From JANLQX01 sp043775075 (GTDB lineage Bacteria > Actinomycetota > Acidimicrobiia > Acidimicrobiales > JANYDT01), in assembly GCA_043775075.1 (NCBI GenBank), contig JAYVSS010000243.1, positions 1 through 6,198 on the forward strand: a stretch of 6,198 nt of DNA, given 5' to 3'. Positions 1 through 5,796 of the stretch are shown here, piece after piece (position 1 is the first letter of the stretch; each line of letters begins with the position of its first letter). Under the pieces are notes generated by a model. The model did no database searches, was not told the origin of the DNA, and saw only the letters and a list, made by a program, of their open reading frames with translations. The position numbers and the translations under genes are program-made.

Positions 1-1356
1 TTTGCCGCGAAGCTATCGGCGCCCGCCGTCGGCTCAGGCGACATCAGCGTTGCTGTGTCGGACGCCAACTTTCGTGATCGCTTGGGATGGCGTGAGATCA
101 CCGCTGTTGGCAACGGCACAACGTTGGTGGGAACGGTCGTTGCGGCCTCTCCGACGAAACTGTTGACCACGTATGCGAAGGTGTCCGTAGGCAGTCCGCT
201 CCATCAGGTTGAGGCCGCCTTCAGCGCCCGCCCCTCAGCGGAGTTGAGTACTGCGACGAACACGATCCCCGCAACTGCGGAGACTGCGGCCAGCACGAGC
301 CGCGGCAACGATGGATTGACGCAACGCTTTCAATCACTCGTGGCCCGGCGTCATCTGACATTCCCGTTTGCCGTTGGTGCGCTCCTGTTGGCCATGGTTC
401 TCGGAGGTTTTCACGCTATGGCGCCGGGCCACGGAAAGACGATTATGGCGGCTTACGCAGTGAGCCGTCGTGGCAGCAAGGGCGACATTGCGTCGATCGG
501 TTTGACCGTGGCTCTGACGCACACGATCGGGATTCTGATTCTCGGTTCGTTGGTGTCAGCCACCTCGGTGGTTTCGCCGGACCGGACCCTACGATGGGCT
601 TCGGTCGTGTCGGGCCTCCTCGTCGTTGGAGTTGGCGTGACGCTGGTGCGCAGCCGTCTCGTCCCGATACTGGCCCGCCGCGCCTCTCGCCCGCCTTCCG
701 GCGGTGGCGGGCATGTGCACCCGCATGCTGGCGATCATGGCGATCATGGTGATCATGGGCACCCGCATGCTGGCGATCATGGCGATCATGGCGATCATGG
801 TGATCATGGGCACCCGCATGCTGGCGATCATGGCGATCATGGCGATCATGGGCACCCGCATGCTGGCGATCATGGTGATCATGGTGATCATGGGCACCCG
901 CATGCTGGCGACGCGGTCGTGACCACCGCCCACCCCACGAACGACCGTTACATCGTCACGAGCCACTCGCACGGCGGCTGGCAGCACGATCACGTGCTGC
1001 CTGCGCCTGGAGCGCTCGTCCGCCGTCGTGAACTCGTGGTGATGGGACTGGCTGGGGGTATCGTGCCGAGCCCGTCAGCACTCGTTGTCCTGCTCGCGGC
1101 GATTGCGCTTGGACGGGTGCCGTTTGGCATTGGACTCGTAGTCGCGTACGGCATCGGTCTGGCCGGAACACTGGTGGCCGCGGGCTTGTTACTCGTGCGG
1201 TTTGAGCGCCGCCTGCGTCGGTGGACGGCGAGCTCAAGCACGATGTTCGGACTCCGACTCGCGGGAGCCGTGAACGTGCTCCCATTGATAAGCGGACTAG
1301 CGATTGTGGGCGCCGGCCTCCTCCTCGTCGTCCGCTCCCTCGGCAGCCTCTCGTGA
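1..1356 (+). CDS. NicO/RcnA-family nickel/cobalt transporter, 5' end cut by window
   Basis: A membrane transporter for Ni2+/Co2+, probably efflux, in the cytoplasmic membrane. The frame is open from base 1, so the true start lies upstream; the GTG at 55 is merely the first possible start inside the window, and residues below count from it. Residues 1-60 form a soluble N-terminal domain (motif DRLGWRE near 9-15). Membrane helices lie at about 102-123, 145-165, 181-199, 327-352, 357-380 and 402-428. The family signature is clear: GGFHAMAPGHGKT at 117-129, THT at 155-157, and GGIVPSPSAL at 334-343 in the second half. Between helices 3 and 4 is a His/Asp/Gly loop (220-286) followed by a second His cluster (HSHGGWQHDH, 304-313), the likely metal-binding or sensing region. 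Known for the family: a His-rich loop and the HxxxPGHGKT motif. Inferred: the direction of transport and the exact metal. The gene is convergent with the minus-strand operon at 1422-3058. Confidence 0.9.
   Translation, partial: FAAKLSAPAVGSGDISVAVSDANFRDRLGWREITAVGNGTTLVGTVVAASPTKLLTTYAKVSVGSPLHQVEAAFSARPSAELSTATNTIPATAETAASTSRGNDGLTQRFQSLVARRHLTFPFAVGALLLAMVLGGFHAMAPGHGKTIMAAYAVSRRGSKGDIASIGLTVALTHTIGILILGSLVSATSVVSPDRTLRWASVVSGLLVVGVGVTLVRSRLVPILARRASRPPSGGGGHVHPHAGDHGDHGDHGHPHAGDHGDHGDHGDHGHPHAGDHGDHGDHGHPHAGDHGDHGDHGHPHAGDAVVTTAHPTNDRYIVTSHSHGGWQHDHVLPAPGALVRRRELVVMGLAGGIVPSPSALVVLLAAIALGRVPFGIGLVVAYGIGLAGTLVAAGLLLVRFERRLRRWTASSSTMFGLRLAGAVNVLPLISGLAIVGAGLLLVVRSLGSLS
718..909 (+). repeat. 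Nested tandem repeat encoding the His-rich metal loop
   Basis: Five identical copies of a 15-mer (CACCCGCATGCTGGC, encoding HPHAG) start at 718, 760, 811, 853 and 895. They are separated by runs of 3, 4, 3 and 3 copies of the 9-mer GATCATGGN (encoding DHG), giving units of 42, 51, 42 and 42 bp. The 13 nine-mers differ only at the last base (C, T or G), all silent Gly changes, and the last copy in each run always ends in G. All unit lengths are multiples of three, so gain or loss of units keeps the transporter in frame. Near-perfect DNA identity points to recent expansion by slippage or unequal recombination. The same repetition keeps other frames open on both strands; those are not genes. Confidence 0.95.
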
Positions 1357-1370
1357 CAACACTCCGGTCG

Positions 1371-1421
1371 CCGTTCAATCCCGATGATTGATCAGCGCGC
1401 CTACGATTATTGAACGGCTTT
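1371..1421 (+). terminator. Possible terminator after the transporter gene
   Basis: A perfect 9-bp inverted repeat (CCGTTCAAT at 1371-1379, ATTGAACGG at 1409-1417) is followed by CTTTT on the plus strand, 15 bases after the transporter stop codon. The 29-base loop is long for a classical intrinsic terminator and the T run is short, so efficiency is uncertain. It sits between two convergent transcription units, where a terminator is expected. On the minus strand no T run follows the stem, so it would mainly serve the transporter transcript. Confidence 0.45.
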
Positions 1422-1622
1422 TCAACCGGGCCCGCACCACCGAACTGCCCGTGTCTTTGCGACTTTTCGAGCCTCGTTCGTGGTCCCCGGGTGATTGGTA
1501 TCTGATTCACGTCGGGATGTCCAGATAGCGACGTCGCAACCCGGACATTTGGTCGCAAAATAGACACCTACCGTGTGGGCGCAAGTCGTGCAAGCGACGT
1601 CAGAGCCTGCTCCACCGAACAC
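1422..1622 (-). CDS. Small zinc-ribbon protein (66 aa) overlapping the ATPase gene
   Basis: A 66-residue protein from a GTG at 1622-1620, with the purine-rich stretch GGGACGAAA just upstream inside the ATPase coding sequence. It contains CTTC (residues 11-14) and CPGC (26-29), that is CxxC-x11-CxxC, the four-cysteine pattern of a zinc ribbon or rubredoxin-like knuckle. The tail (37-66) is polar and basic, with a lone Cys at 63. No membrane segment is visible. The start lies 23 bases before the end of the ATPase stop codon and in another frame, so translation is probably coupled to the ATPase. An alternative is that it is a C-terminal zinc-ribbon domain reached by frameshift from the ATPase frame. 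A role as a nucleic-acid or protein adaptor for the ATPase is inference. The frame stays open upstream to 1892, but that part only shadows the ATPase gene. Confidence 0.6.
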   Translation of the reverse strand: MFGGAGSDVACTTCAHTVGVYFATKCPGCDVAIWTSRRESDTNHPGTTNEARKVAKTRAVRWCGPG

Positions 1623-2862
1623 TTTCGTCCCGGAATTGCTGCAATGACGGGGCGTCAATGGACGGTCGTGTCTCGTCGATGGATCGGAGGACCTCGTTAA
1701 TCGTGATGGCGCGGCGGTCTCCGGACTCGCGTGCTCGTCGAAACGCCAAAGACGAAGCGCGCTGAGAAACGAGGCCGATGTCTGCGGGAGTAAAGCCTTC
1801 TGTGCGGTCAACGAGTTCAGTGAGCCCCGCGTCATCGAAATTCGAGAGCAATGACAACATCGACTCCCGGGCTTCACGATCAGGAGGTCCAATGGGAATC
1901 ATCAGATCGAATCGGCCCGGCCTCAGGACAGCGGGGTCAAGACTTGAAACATGGTTCGTTGCGCATACGAGCAGACGACCGGGTCGGCTTCGAAGCGCCG
2001 GAATTGCTCTGAGGAGTTCATTTACTACACCTTGCGTTTCTGGCCGAGCAGTTCGTGACGAAGCAATCTCGTCGAATTCGTCCAAGAAGATGACAATGTG
2101 TTCCAAGGCAAAGAGTTCCGCAAATGCTCGGTGGATTTCCGCTTGAAGCCCGCCTTCTCCACTGGCCAGTTTTGACGGCAGCAGTTCGACGAACGGCCAG
2201 CCAAGTTTCGCCGCAAGGGCGCGGGCAAATGTGGTCTTCCCGGTTCCGGGAGGGCCGAAGAAGGTAACGGCAGTGGGGACTCGTAGCTTGAAGTCGTTGG
2301 CGAGTTCGCAGTCGAGGAGAGGGTCCACGATGCGACCTTCAATAATGGATTTCTCGGCCCGCATACCAGCCACTGATGTCCATTCCCCGGGCTGCAGGAG
2401 CTCGCCACCCCAACGGTCAAGAACGTTGACATCAGACGGTCGCAGAGGTTCGTCCTTCTCCCAAAGAACGAGACCGTCCGTTGATCGGAACCCACGGTTT
2501 CTCAGCGCACTTTCGCCAACTTGGCCGGGTCCAACAAGGGCAGAAATCCGACGGATTCCTTGATGAAGCAATCGGGTTTCGAGTTGGGCCACGAGGTCTG
2601 ACCCGACCCCGAGGTGCCGCCACTCTTGCGCTATCGCCAATGTGTTTATCCAGGCTCGTTCTCCAGACAGTTGCACTGCGGCGAACCCAACGATGCCGTT
2701 GCCGGCCGCCGCGACGATGGCCGGGAATGGACTCCGCAGTTGAGTCACCAACTCCAACACGTCAATCGGTGCGGAATCGGCCTCGTTTCGGACGGATTCC
2801 ACCAACCGAACGACACCCTCTAAATCTGATTCAAGAAGCTCTCTCACTACCCATCGCGGCAT
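1600..2862 (-). CDS. GNAT acetyltransferase-AAA+ ATPase fusion protein (420 aa)
   Basis: Two domains in one chain, counted from ATG 2862. Residues 2-135 resemble a GNAT N-acetyltransferase, with the acetyl-CoA pyrophosphate-loop pattern RHLGVG (82-87), a preceding strand WINTLAI (71-77) and the typical C-terminal RNRGFR (121-126). Residues ~165-395 are an AAA+ ATPase of the FtsH/Cdc48 type: Walker A GPPGTGKTT (203-211), Walker B IVIFLDEFDE (256-265), sensor-1 CATN (300-303), LRPGRFD (313-319) with candidate arginine fingers R314/R317, and the small-domain motif GFTPADI (356-362). Expected to form an ATP-driven ring that remodels a protein; the GNAT part would acetylate an amine. The substrate is unknown. 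A TTG at 2907 would add 15 residues overlapping the upstream gene; ATG 2862 is preferred because it begins the domain, lies 13 bases after the upstream stop codon, and has ACGGGA about 8 bases before it. Middle gene of a probable three-gene operon. Confidence 0.88.
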   Translation of the reverse strand: MPRWVVRELLESDLEGVVRLVESVRNEADSAPIDVLELVTQLRSPFPAIVAAAGNGIVGFAAVQLSGERAWINTLAIAQEWRHLGVGSDLVAQLETRLLHQGIRRISALVGPGQVGESALRNRGFRSTDGLVLWEKDEPLRPSDVNVLDRWGGELLQPGEWTSVAGMRAEKSIIEGRIVDPLLDCELANDFKLRVPTAVTFFGPPGTGKTTFARALAAKLGWPFVELLPSKLASGEGGLQAEIHRAFAELFALEHIVIFLDEFDEIASSRTARPETQGVVNELLRAIPALRSRPGRLLVCATNHVSSLDPAVLRPGRFDLMIPIGPPDREARESMLSLLSNFDDAGLTELVDRTEGFTPADIGLVSQRASSLAFRRARESGDRRAITINEVLRSIDETRPSIDAPSLQQFRDESVRWSRL

Positions 2863-2875
2863 AGCTGAATCCCGT

Positions 2876-3058
2876 CTACCCTCTACTATGTTGTTTATCG
2901 AGTGCAATTACGATGCTTCCGATAAACCCGCAAATGACGAGGAAAACCGAAGCGATTCTAGAACACAGCGTAAAGCTGATGGTGAAACTGACAAATGCCG
3001 CCAGGAGCAAAGCGATTTTGAAAACTGTTTCTGGCTGCACGTTTTGTGAATTCATCAT
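2876..3058 (-). CDS. Small two-helix membrane protein (59-60 aa), function unknown
   Basis: Not recognised as a named family. After a short polar N terminus (about 11 residues) come two hydrophobic stretches, at about 13-32 and 35-53, separated by the short polar turn CSR, and then a basic tail KQHSRG. This is the shape of a helical hairpin in the cytoplasmic membrane. Two ATG codons stand in tandem (3058-3056 and 3055-3053); the Shine-Dalgarno GAGG (3065-3062) is 3 bases from the first and 6 from the second, so the second is the better-placed start. The stop codon is 13 bases before the ATPase ATG, so the two are very probably co-transcribed. It could anchor or regulate the ATPase at the membrane, which is inference from position only. 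Confidence 0.65.
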   Translation of the reverse strand: MMNSQNVQPETVFKIALLLAAFVSFTISFTLCSRIASVFLVICGFIGSIVIALDKQHSRG

Positions 3059-3060
3059 TT

Positions 3061-3065
3061 ACCTC
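3061..3065 (-). promoter_or_regulatory. Shine-Dalgarno site of the small membrane protein gene
   Basis: GAGGT on the minus strand, directly upstream of the tandem ATG codons at 3058 and 3055. It supports this short gene as real and favours the second ATG by spacing. Confidence 0.55.
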
Positions 3066-3105
3066 AATCGTTCTCGGCCGCAATCATTGGCATCCTCGCA
3101 ACAGA

Positions 3106-3118
3106 CCGTGGACCACGG
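3106..3118. repeat. 13-bp perfect palindrome upstream of the ATPase operon
   Basis: CCGTGG-A-CCACGG, two perfect 6-bp arms around one central base, about 48 bases upstream of the first gene of the minus-strand operon. The single-base centre makes an RNA hairpin awkward, so a binding site for a dimeric regulator fits better. No clear -35/-10 pair was found around it. Confidence 0.4.
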
Positions 3119-3160
3119 CCGTTCAGGCAAGTGCGAAAAATGCCGGTGAAACCGAACGAC

Positions 3161-3176
3161 TTGAGCGGACGCTCAA
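3161..3176. repeat. 16-bp perfect inverted repeat in the 3059-3314 intergenic region
   Basis: TTGAGCG-GA-CGCTCAA, two 7-bp arms around two bases, about 100 bases upstream of the minus-strand operon. As RNA it would fold into a 6-bp stem with a GGAC tetraloop (TTGAGC/GCTCAA). On neither strand does a T run follow the stem, so it does not look like an intrinsic terminator; an operator or a structured leader is more likely. The rest of 3059-3314 shows no convincing gene. Confidence 0.4.
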
Positions 3177-3314
3177 AAACAAGCTATCCCTCAGTCGATC
3201 TCTACCGGTAACTGGTGCGGTCAAGGGGTCTTTGGCGTCCCGGCGGACCTCGCCCCCAAGGCCAGCCTGCATAGATCCCGGCGCGATTTGCTCCGGAGTG
3301 GTGACAACGAGCTG

Positions 3315-3770
3315 TTAGGACCCCAATGGCTTGAGGTATGAAGCAATCATGAGGCAGGCGATAACCCCCCGCATGGTCCACCCGATCGTCCGAACCCAGT
3401 TGGTCAGCACGAGTTGGCGGTGAGCATCGGCACTGAACCTTTTTCCCAGACGATGGTGAAACGGCACCGATACCGACACGGTCGCTCCGAGCACGACAGC
3501 CACTAGTACCGCTCCGCCCCAGGTAAGTAGCGGGCTAATGCTCGCTGGGCGCCGGATGAGGAGCCACAGCGCCGTTAGGCCCTCCGCAGCCATCATCGGA
3601 CCCACAACTACCGATATGCGCGCTGAGTGGCTCTGATGAAACTCAACCCATTTCGACGGATCAACATGGTCAAAGAGCGGGTAATGAACGATCTGTATGG
3701 TCCATATCAGCCCGACAAGCGAAAGGGACGCAAACGCCTGAACGAGTAGCACGAAGACAATGGAATTCAC
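3315..3770 (-). CDS. Four-helix integral membrane protein (151 aa), function unknown
   Basis: Four hydrophobic helices at about 4-27, 52-73, 81-103 and 129-147, with short loops and no signal peptide beyond the first helix. Polar residues lie at helix ends in motif-like clusters: QIVHYPLF (26-33), H45/H48/R51, P58 with E63, PFHHRL (103-108), AHRQL (116-120) and TNWVRTIGW (123-131). The concentration of His, Arg and Trp at the membrane edge suggests a cofactor, metal or quinone site, but this is inference. It looks like a conserved bacterial membrane family of unknown function; I cannot name it with certainty. The start is a GTG with no strong Shine-Dalgarno; another in-frame GTG lies six codons further in. 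It is divergent from the double methyltransferase gene and 256 bases ahead of the small membrane protein gene on the same strand. Confidence 0.8.
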   Translation of the reverse strand: MNSIVFVLLVQAFASLSLVGLIWTIQIVHYPLFDHVDPSKWVEFHQSHSARISVVVGPMMAAEGLTALWLLIRRPASISPLLTWGGAVLVAVVLGATVSVSVPFHHRLGKRFSADAHRQLVLTNWVRTIGWTMRGVIACLMIASYLKPLGS

Positions 3771-3775
3771 CGCTG

Positions 3776-3800
3776 TAACGTACGGCGAGTTCGCCCGTTA
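3776..3800. promoter_or_regulatory. Bulged 25-bp dyad in the divergent intergenic region
   Basis: TAACG (3776-3780) pairs with CGTTA (3796-3800), and GGCGA (3784-3788) with TCGCC (3791-3795), leaving TAC bulged and a GT centre. It lies 5 bases upstream of the GTG start of the 151-aa membrane protein gene (minus strand), so it could be an operator or, in the leader RNA of that gene, a hairpin close to the start codon. Confidence 0.35.
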
Positions 3801-3937
3801 ACGAGAGTCACGGCCGTTGCGTGGCTGACAACGAGCATCATCGTCTTGAACGACGTTGTCGGACGGTCGCCTGCGGCAATCACCGTTGCGAGGTCGTTGA
3901 CCCAGGCGGTCATCGGCCGAATCTCTTTAAGAGCGGC

Positions 3938-3942
3938 AGGAG
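3938..3942 (+). promoter_or_regulatory. Shine-Dalgarno site fixing the methyltransferase start
   Basis: AGGAG followed by 8 bases and then GTG at 3951. This is a strong, well-spaced site; the upstream TTG at 3846 and the internal ATG at 3990 have nothing comparable. A weak promoter-like TTGACC (3897-3902) with AATCTC 17 bases later lies upstream, but the -10 match is poor. Confidence 0.65.
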
Positions 3943-3950
3943 AATCGGGG

Positions 3951-5570
3951 GTGTTTGGTGATGTGGGGTCGGCCTGCGATGATGACCGGATGGCGTCGTT
4001 TGAGACTGTTGTCGATAAGTACGACGAGGGCCGGCCCGGCTATCCCGTGGGCGTGTTTGATGCTCTTGGTCCGTTGTCGGGACTTATGGTGCTTGCCGTC
4101 GGGGCGGGAACGGGCATCGCCACCCGTCAACTCCTTGAGTTCGGAGCGAACGTCGTGGCGTTGGACCCGGGCGCGCAAATGCTGGCTCGAGCTCGCCGCC
4201 GCTCTGTTGGGCTGGCGGCGGTCGTTGGGAATGGTGCGGATGTGCCGTTCCGTGACGGCGCGTTTGATCTGGTGTATTTCGCCCAGCCGTGGCATTGGGT
4301 GGATCCGGCGCGCGGGTGCGCGGAGGTCTACCGGGTGTTGCGCGACGGTGGCCGATGGGCGGGTTGGTGGTCCCATGCTCGTGCTGATGGTCAAGCATGG
4401 TTCGACAAGTACTGGTCGCTGATCGAGGCGGCGTGTTCGGGTGCCAGTCGCCTACAGCGTGATATCGAGCGAGGCGCGGCAGTTGGCGCTTCTGGGCTGT
4501 TTGACGTTGCCTCACGCTTCGTTGTGAAGTGGGTGCGCACGGTGTCCGTCGACATTTGGCTCACTGATCTGAGTAGCCACAGCTATGTCGTAGCCCTGCT
4601 GGCTGAGGACCGTCGGACACTGATGGCCGAACTTCGTTCGATGCTCTGCGTTGAGTTCCCGACTGGTGAGATGGTTGTCCCTTACGAAACCAGGTTGTGG
4701 ATTGCCCAACGACGACCAGAAACCCGGACGAAGGGCTCCGTGGACACTCACGCTCTTGGGTACAGGCGAGTCGATGATGACCCAAACGTTGCGGTCCTGA
4801 TCGCCACGATGGAGGCGACGAGTCGGTGGAAAGCCACGGCCACGCTCCGCTCGTGGGAGCGGACAAACCTTGCGCTCGCCGGGACGAGTCGGATTCTTGA
4901 TGTTGGCTGTGGGCTCGGAGAAGCAGTGCTCGCACTCGCATCCGATCTCGGGGCGGGTGGCGAGGTCGTCGGGATCGACGCCAGCAACGCCATGCTGCAA
5001 GTGGCCCGTGACCAATCGAAAGGTGTTGCCTATCCTGCGCGTTTCTCGGTCGGTGACGCGCATTGCCTTGACGAGCCGACTGGATACTTTGACGTTGCTC
5101 GATCGGAACGCTTGTTGCAGTGGCTGGCTGATCCGTCGGTTGCGGTTGGCGAACTGGCTCGGGTGTTGCGACCGGGCGGCCGCGTCTGTCTCATCGACAC
5201 CGATTGGTCAACTCTGCGCCTCGATGTTGGTGACAACTGGATTTCGGCGATGGTTCGTGAAGCTATGCGCACTGAACGTCGCCGCCCGTCGAATGTGGGA
5301 GGTCGCTTGGGAGCGTTGGTCCGGGCGGCAGGTTTTGATTCGATTGTTGAGACTGAGGCCACGCAGGTTTGGACGAAGTGGGATCCGGATACCTCACCGG
5401 CACCGGGCGGATGTTTTTCTATGCGAAGTCTGGCCGACGACCTTGTTGCCGCCGGAAAGATTGATCCGAACGGCACTGAGCGGTTTGTGTCGGCTGTTCA
5501 CGACGCCGCAAGGAACGGGCATTTCTCGATGTCGCTCACCATGTTCGCAGTGATCGCTACAGCCTGCTGA
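3951..5570 (+). CDS. Tandem double SAM-dependent methyltransferase (539 aa)
   Basis: Two class I methyltransferase domains in one continuous frame, counted from GTG 3951. Domain 1 (~15-256): YDEGRPGYP (24-32), motif I VGAGTG (50-55), ALDP (70-73), AQPWHWVD (111-118) and a VLRDGG strand (129-134). Domain 2 (~270-539): motif I LDVGCGLG (316-323), GIDAS (341-345), GDAH (368-371), ERLLQWLADP (386-395) and RVLRPGGRV (404-412). Each binds S-adenosylmethionine and would methylate a small molecule in the cytosol; the acceptor is unknown. Domain 1 has Ala where the family normally has Asp/Glu just before VGAGTG, so it may bind SAM poorly. Domain 2 looks intact. Single-domain proteins of about 250-280 residues are the common form of each half, so this is a fusion. 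A TTG at 3846 would add 35 residues unlike any domain; the Shine-Dalgarno supports 3951. An ATG at 3990 starts just before domain 1 and is the alternative. Confidence 0.88.
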   Translation: MFGDVGSACDDDRMASFETVVDKYDEGRPGYPVGVFDALGPLSGLMVLAVGAGTGIATRQLLEFGANVVALDPGAQMLARARRRSVGLAAVVGNGADVPFRDGAFDLVYFAQPWHWVDPARGCAEVYRVLRDGGRWAGWWSHARADGQAWFDKYWSLIEAACSGASRLQRDIERGAAVGASGLFDVASRFVVKWVRTVSVDIWLTDLSSHSYVVALLAEDRRTLMAELRSMLCVEFPTGEMVVPYETRLWIAQRRPETRTKGSVDTHALGYRRVDDDPNVAVLIATMEATSRWKATATLRSWERTNLALAGTSRILDVGCGLGEAVLALASDLGAGGEVVGIDASNAMLQVARDQSKGVAYPARFSVGDAHCLDEPTGYFDVARSERLLQWLADPSVAVGELARVLRPGGRVCLIDTDWSTLRLDVGDNWISAMVREAMRTERRRPSNVGGRLGALVRAAGFDSIVETEATQVWTKWDPDTSPAPGGCFSMRSLADDLVAAGKIDPNGTERFVSAVHDAARNGHFSMSLTMFAVIATAC

Positions 5571-5589
5571 CGTGGTCGTGCACCGTCGA

Positions 5590-5614
5590 ATTCCGACCTC
5601 GTGGGAACCGGAAT
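5590..5614 (+). terminator. Weak hairpin after the methyltransferase gene
   Basis: ATTCCG (5590-5595) and CGGAAT (5609-5614) form a 6-bp stem with a 13-base loop, 19 bases after the stop codon. No T run follows, so an intrinsic terminator is not established; position is the main argument. Confidence 0.25.
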
Positions 5615-5628
5615 GAACGGAAACCCGA

Positions 5629-5796
5629 CTACGCCTCCGCTGTTGCGACGTCAATCCAATAGGTAGCAAGATCGGCTCGCCGGTCATCTGACAACTCTTG
5701 GCCTTGAAGCATTACTTGCTGCGTGAAGGCGGGCATCACAGCATGCACTTGGTCATCGCGAGAGGGATCGAAAATCAACGTTGTCGGAGTGGAAAA
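5629..5796 (-). pseudogene. Possible C-terminal remnant of a lost gene
   Basis: On the minus strand, 56 codons are open up to a TAG at 5631-5629. The last part (ending ELSDDRRADLATYWIDVATAEA in pieces: an acidic-basic helix DDRRADL followed by ATYWIDVATAEA) has a natural protein-like composition. A TGA at 5799-5797 cuts the frame upstream, and none of the possible starts (TTG 5778, GTG 5748, GTG 5739, ATG 5736) has a Shine-Dalgarno. It could be the end of a gene destroyed by deletion or mutation, or chance. No family recognised. Confidence 0.22.

Noticed and set aside
589..1567. Long open frames on the minus strand and in another plus frame (704-922) across the transporter gene
   Set aside because: They exist because the 9- and 15-bp repeats, being multiples of three, contain no stop in several frames. 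The products are monotonous Met/Ile repeats or Arg-rich, without start signals, and lie over a clearly identified gene.
1778..2864. Plus-strand open frames opposite the GNAT-AAA+ gene
   Set aside because: The minus-strand gene has unmistakable Walker and GNAT motifs; the opposite frames show Arg/Ser/Pro-rich sequence with no motif.
3124..3273. Minus-strand 49-codon frame from an ATG at about 3273 to a TGA near 3126
   Set aside because: Arg/Ser-rich product, no Shine-Dalgarno, and it crosses the perfect palindrome at 3161-3176, so it is more likely part of a regulatory region.
2913..3318. Plus-strand frames of 78 and 90 residues over the small membrane protein gene and the intergenic region
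   Set aside because: No Shine-Dalgarno, no domain, composition typical of shadow frames; the minus strand has a membrane hairpin gene with a good ribosome-binding site.
3846..3950. N-terminal 35-codon extension of the double methyltransferase from TTG 3846
   Set aside because: No ribosome-binding site at 3846 and no domain-like sequence, whereas AGGAG at 3938-3942 is ideally spaced from GTG 3951.
5578..5600. tRNA T-arm-like stretch (TCGAATTCC)
   Set aside because: No acceptor, D-arm or anticodon arm can be built around it.
3927..5687. Multiple antisense and alternative-frame open stretches over the methyltransferase gene
   Set aside because: Typical shadows of a GC-rich gene: Arg/Pro/His-rich products, no start signals, and no motifs.
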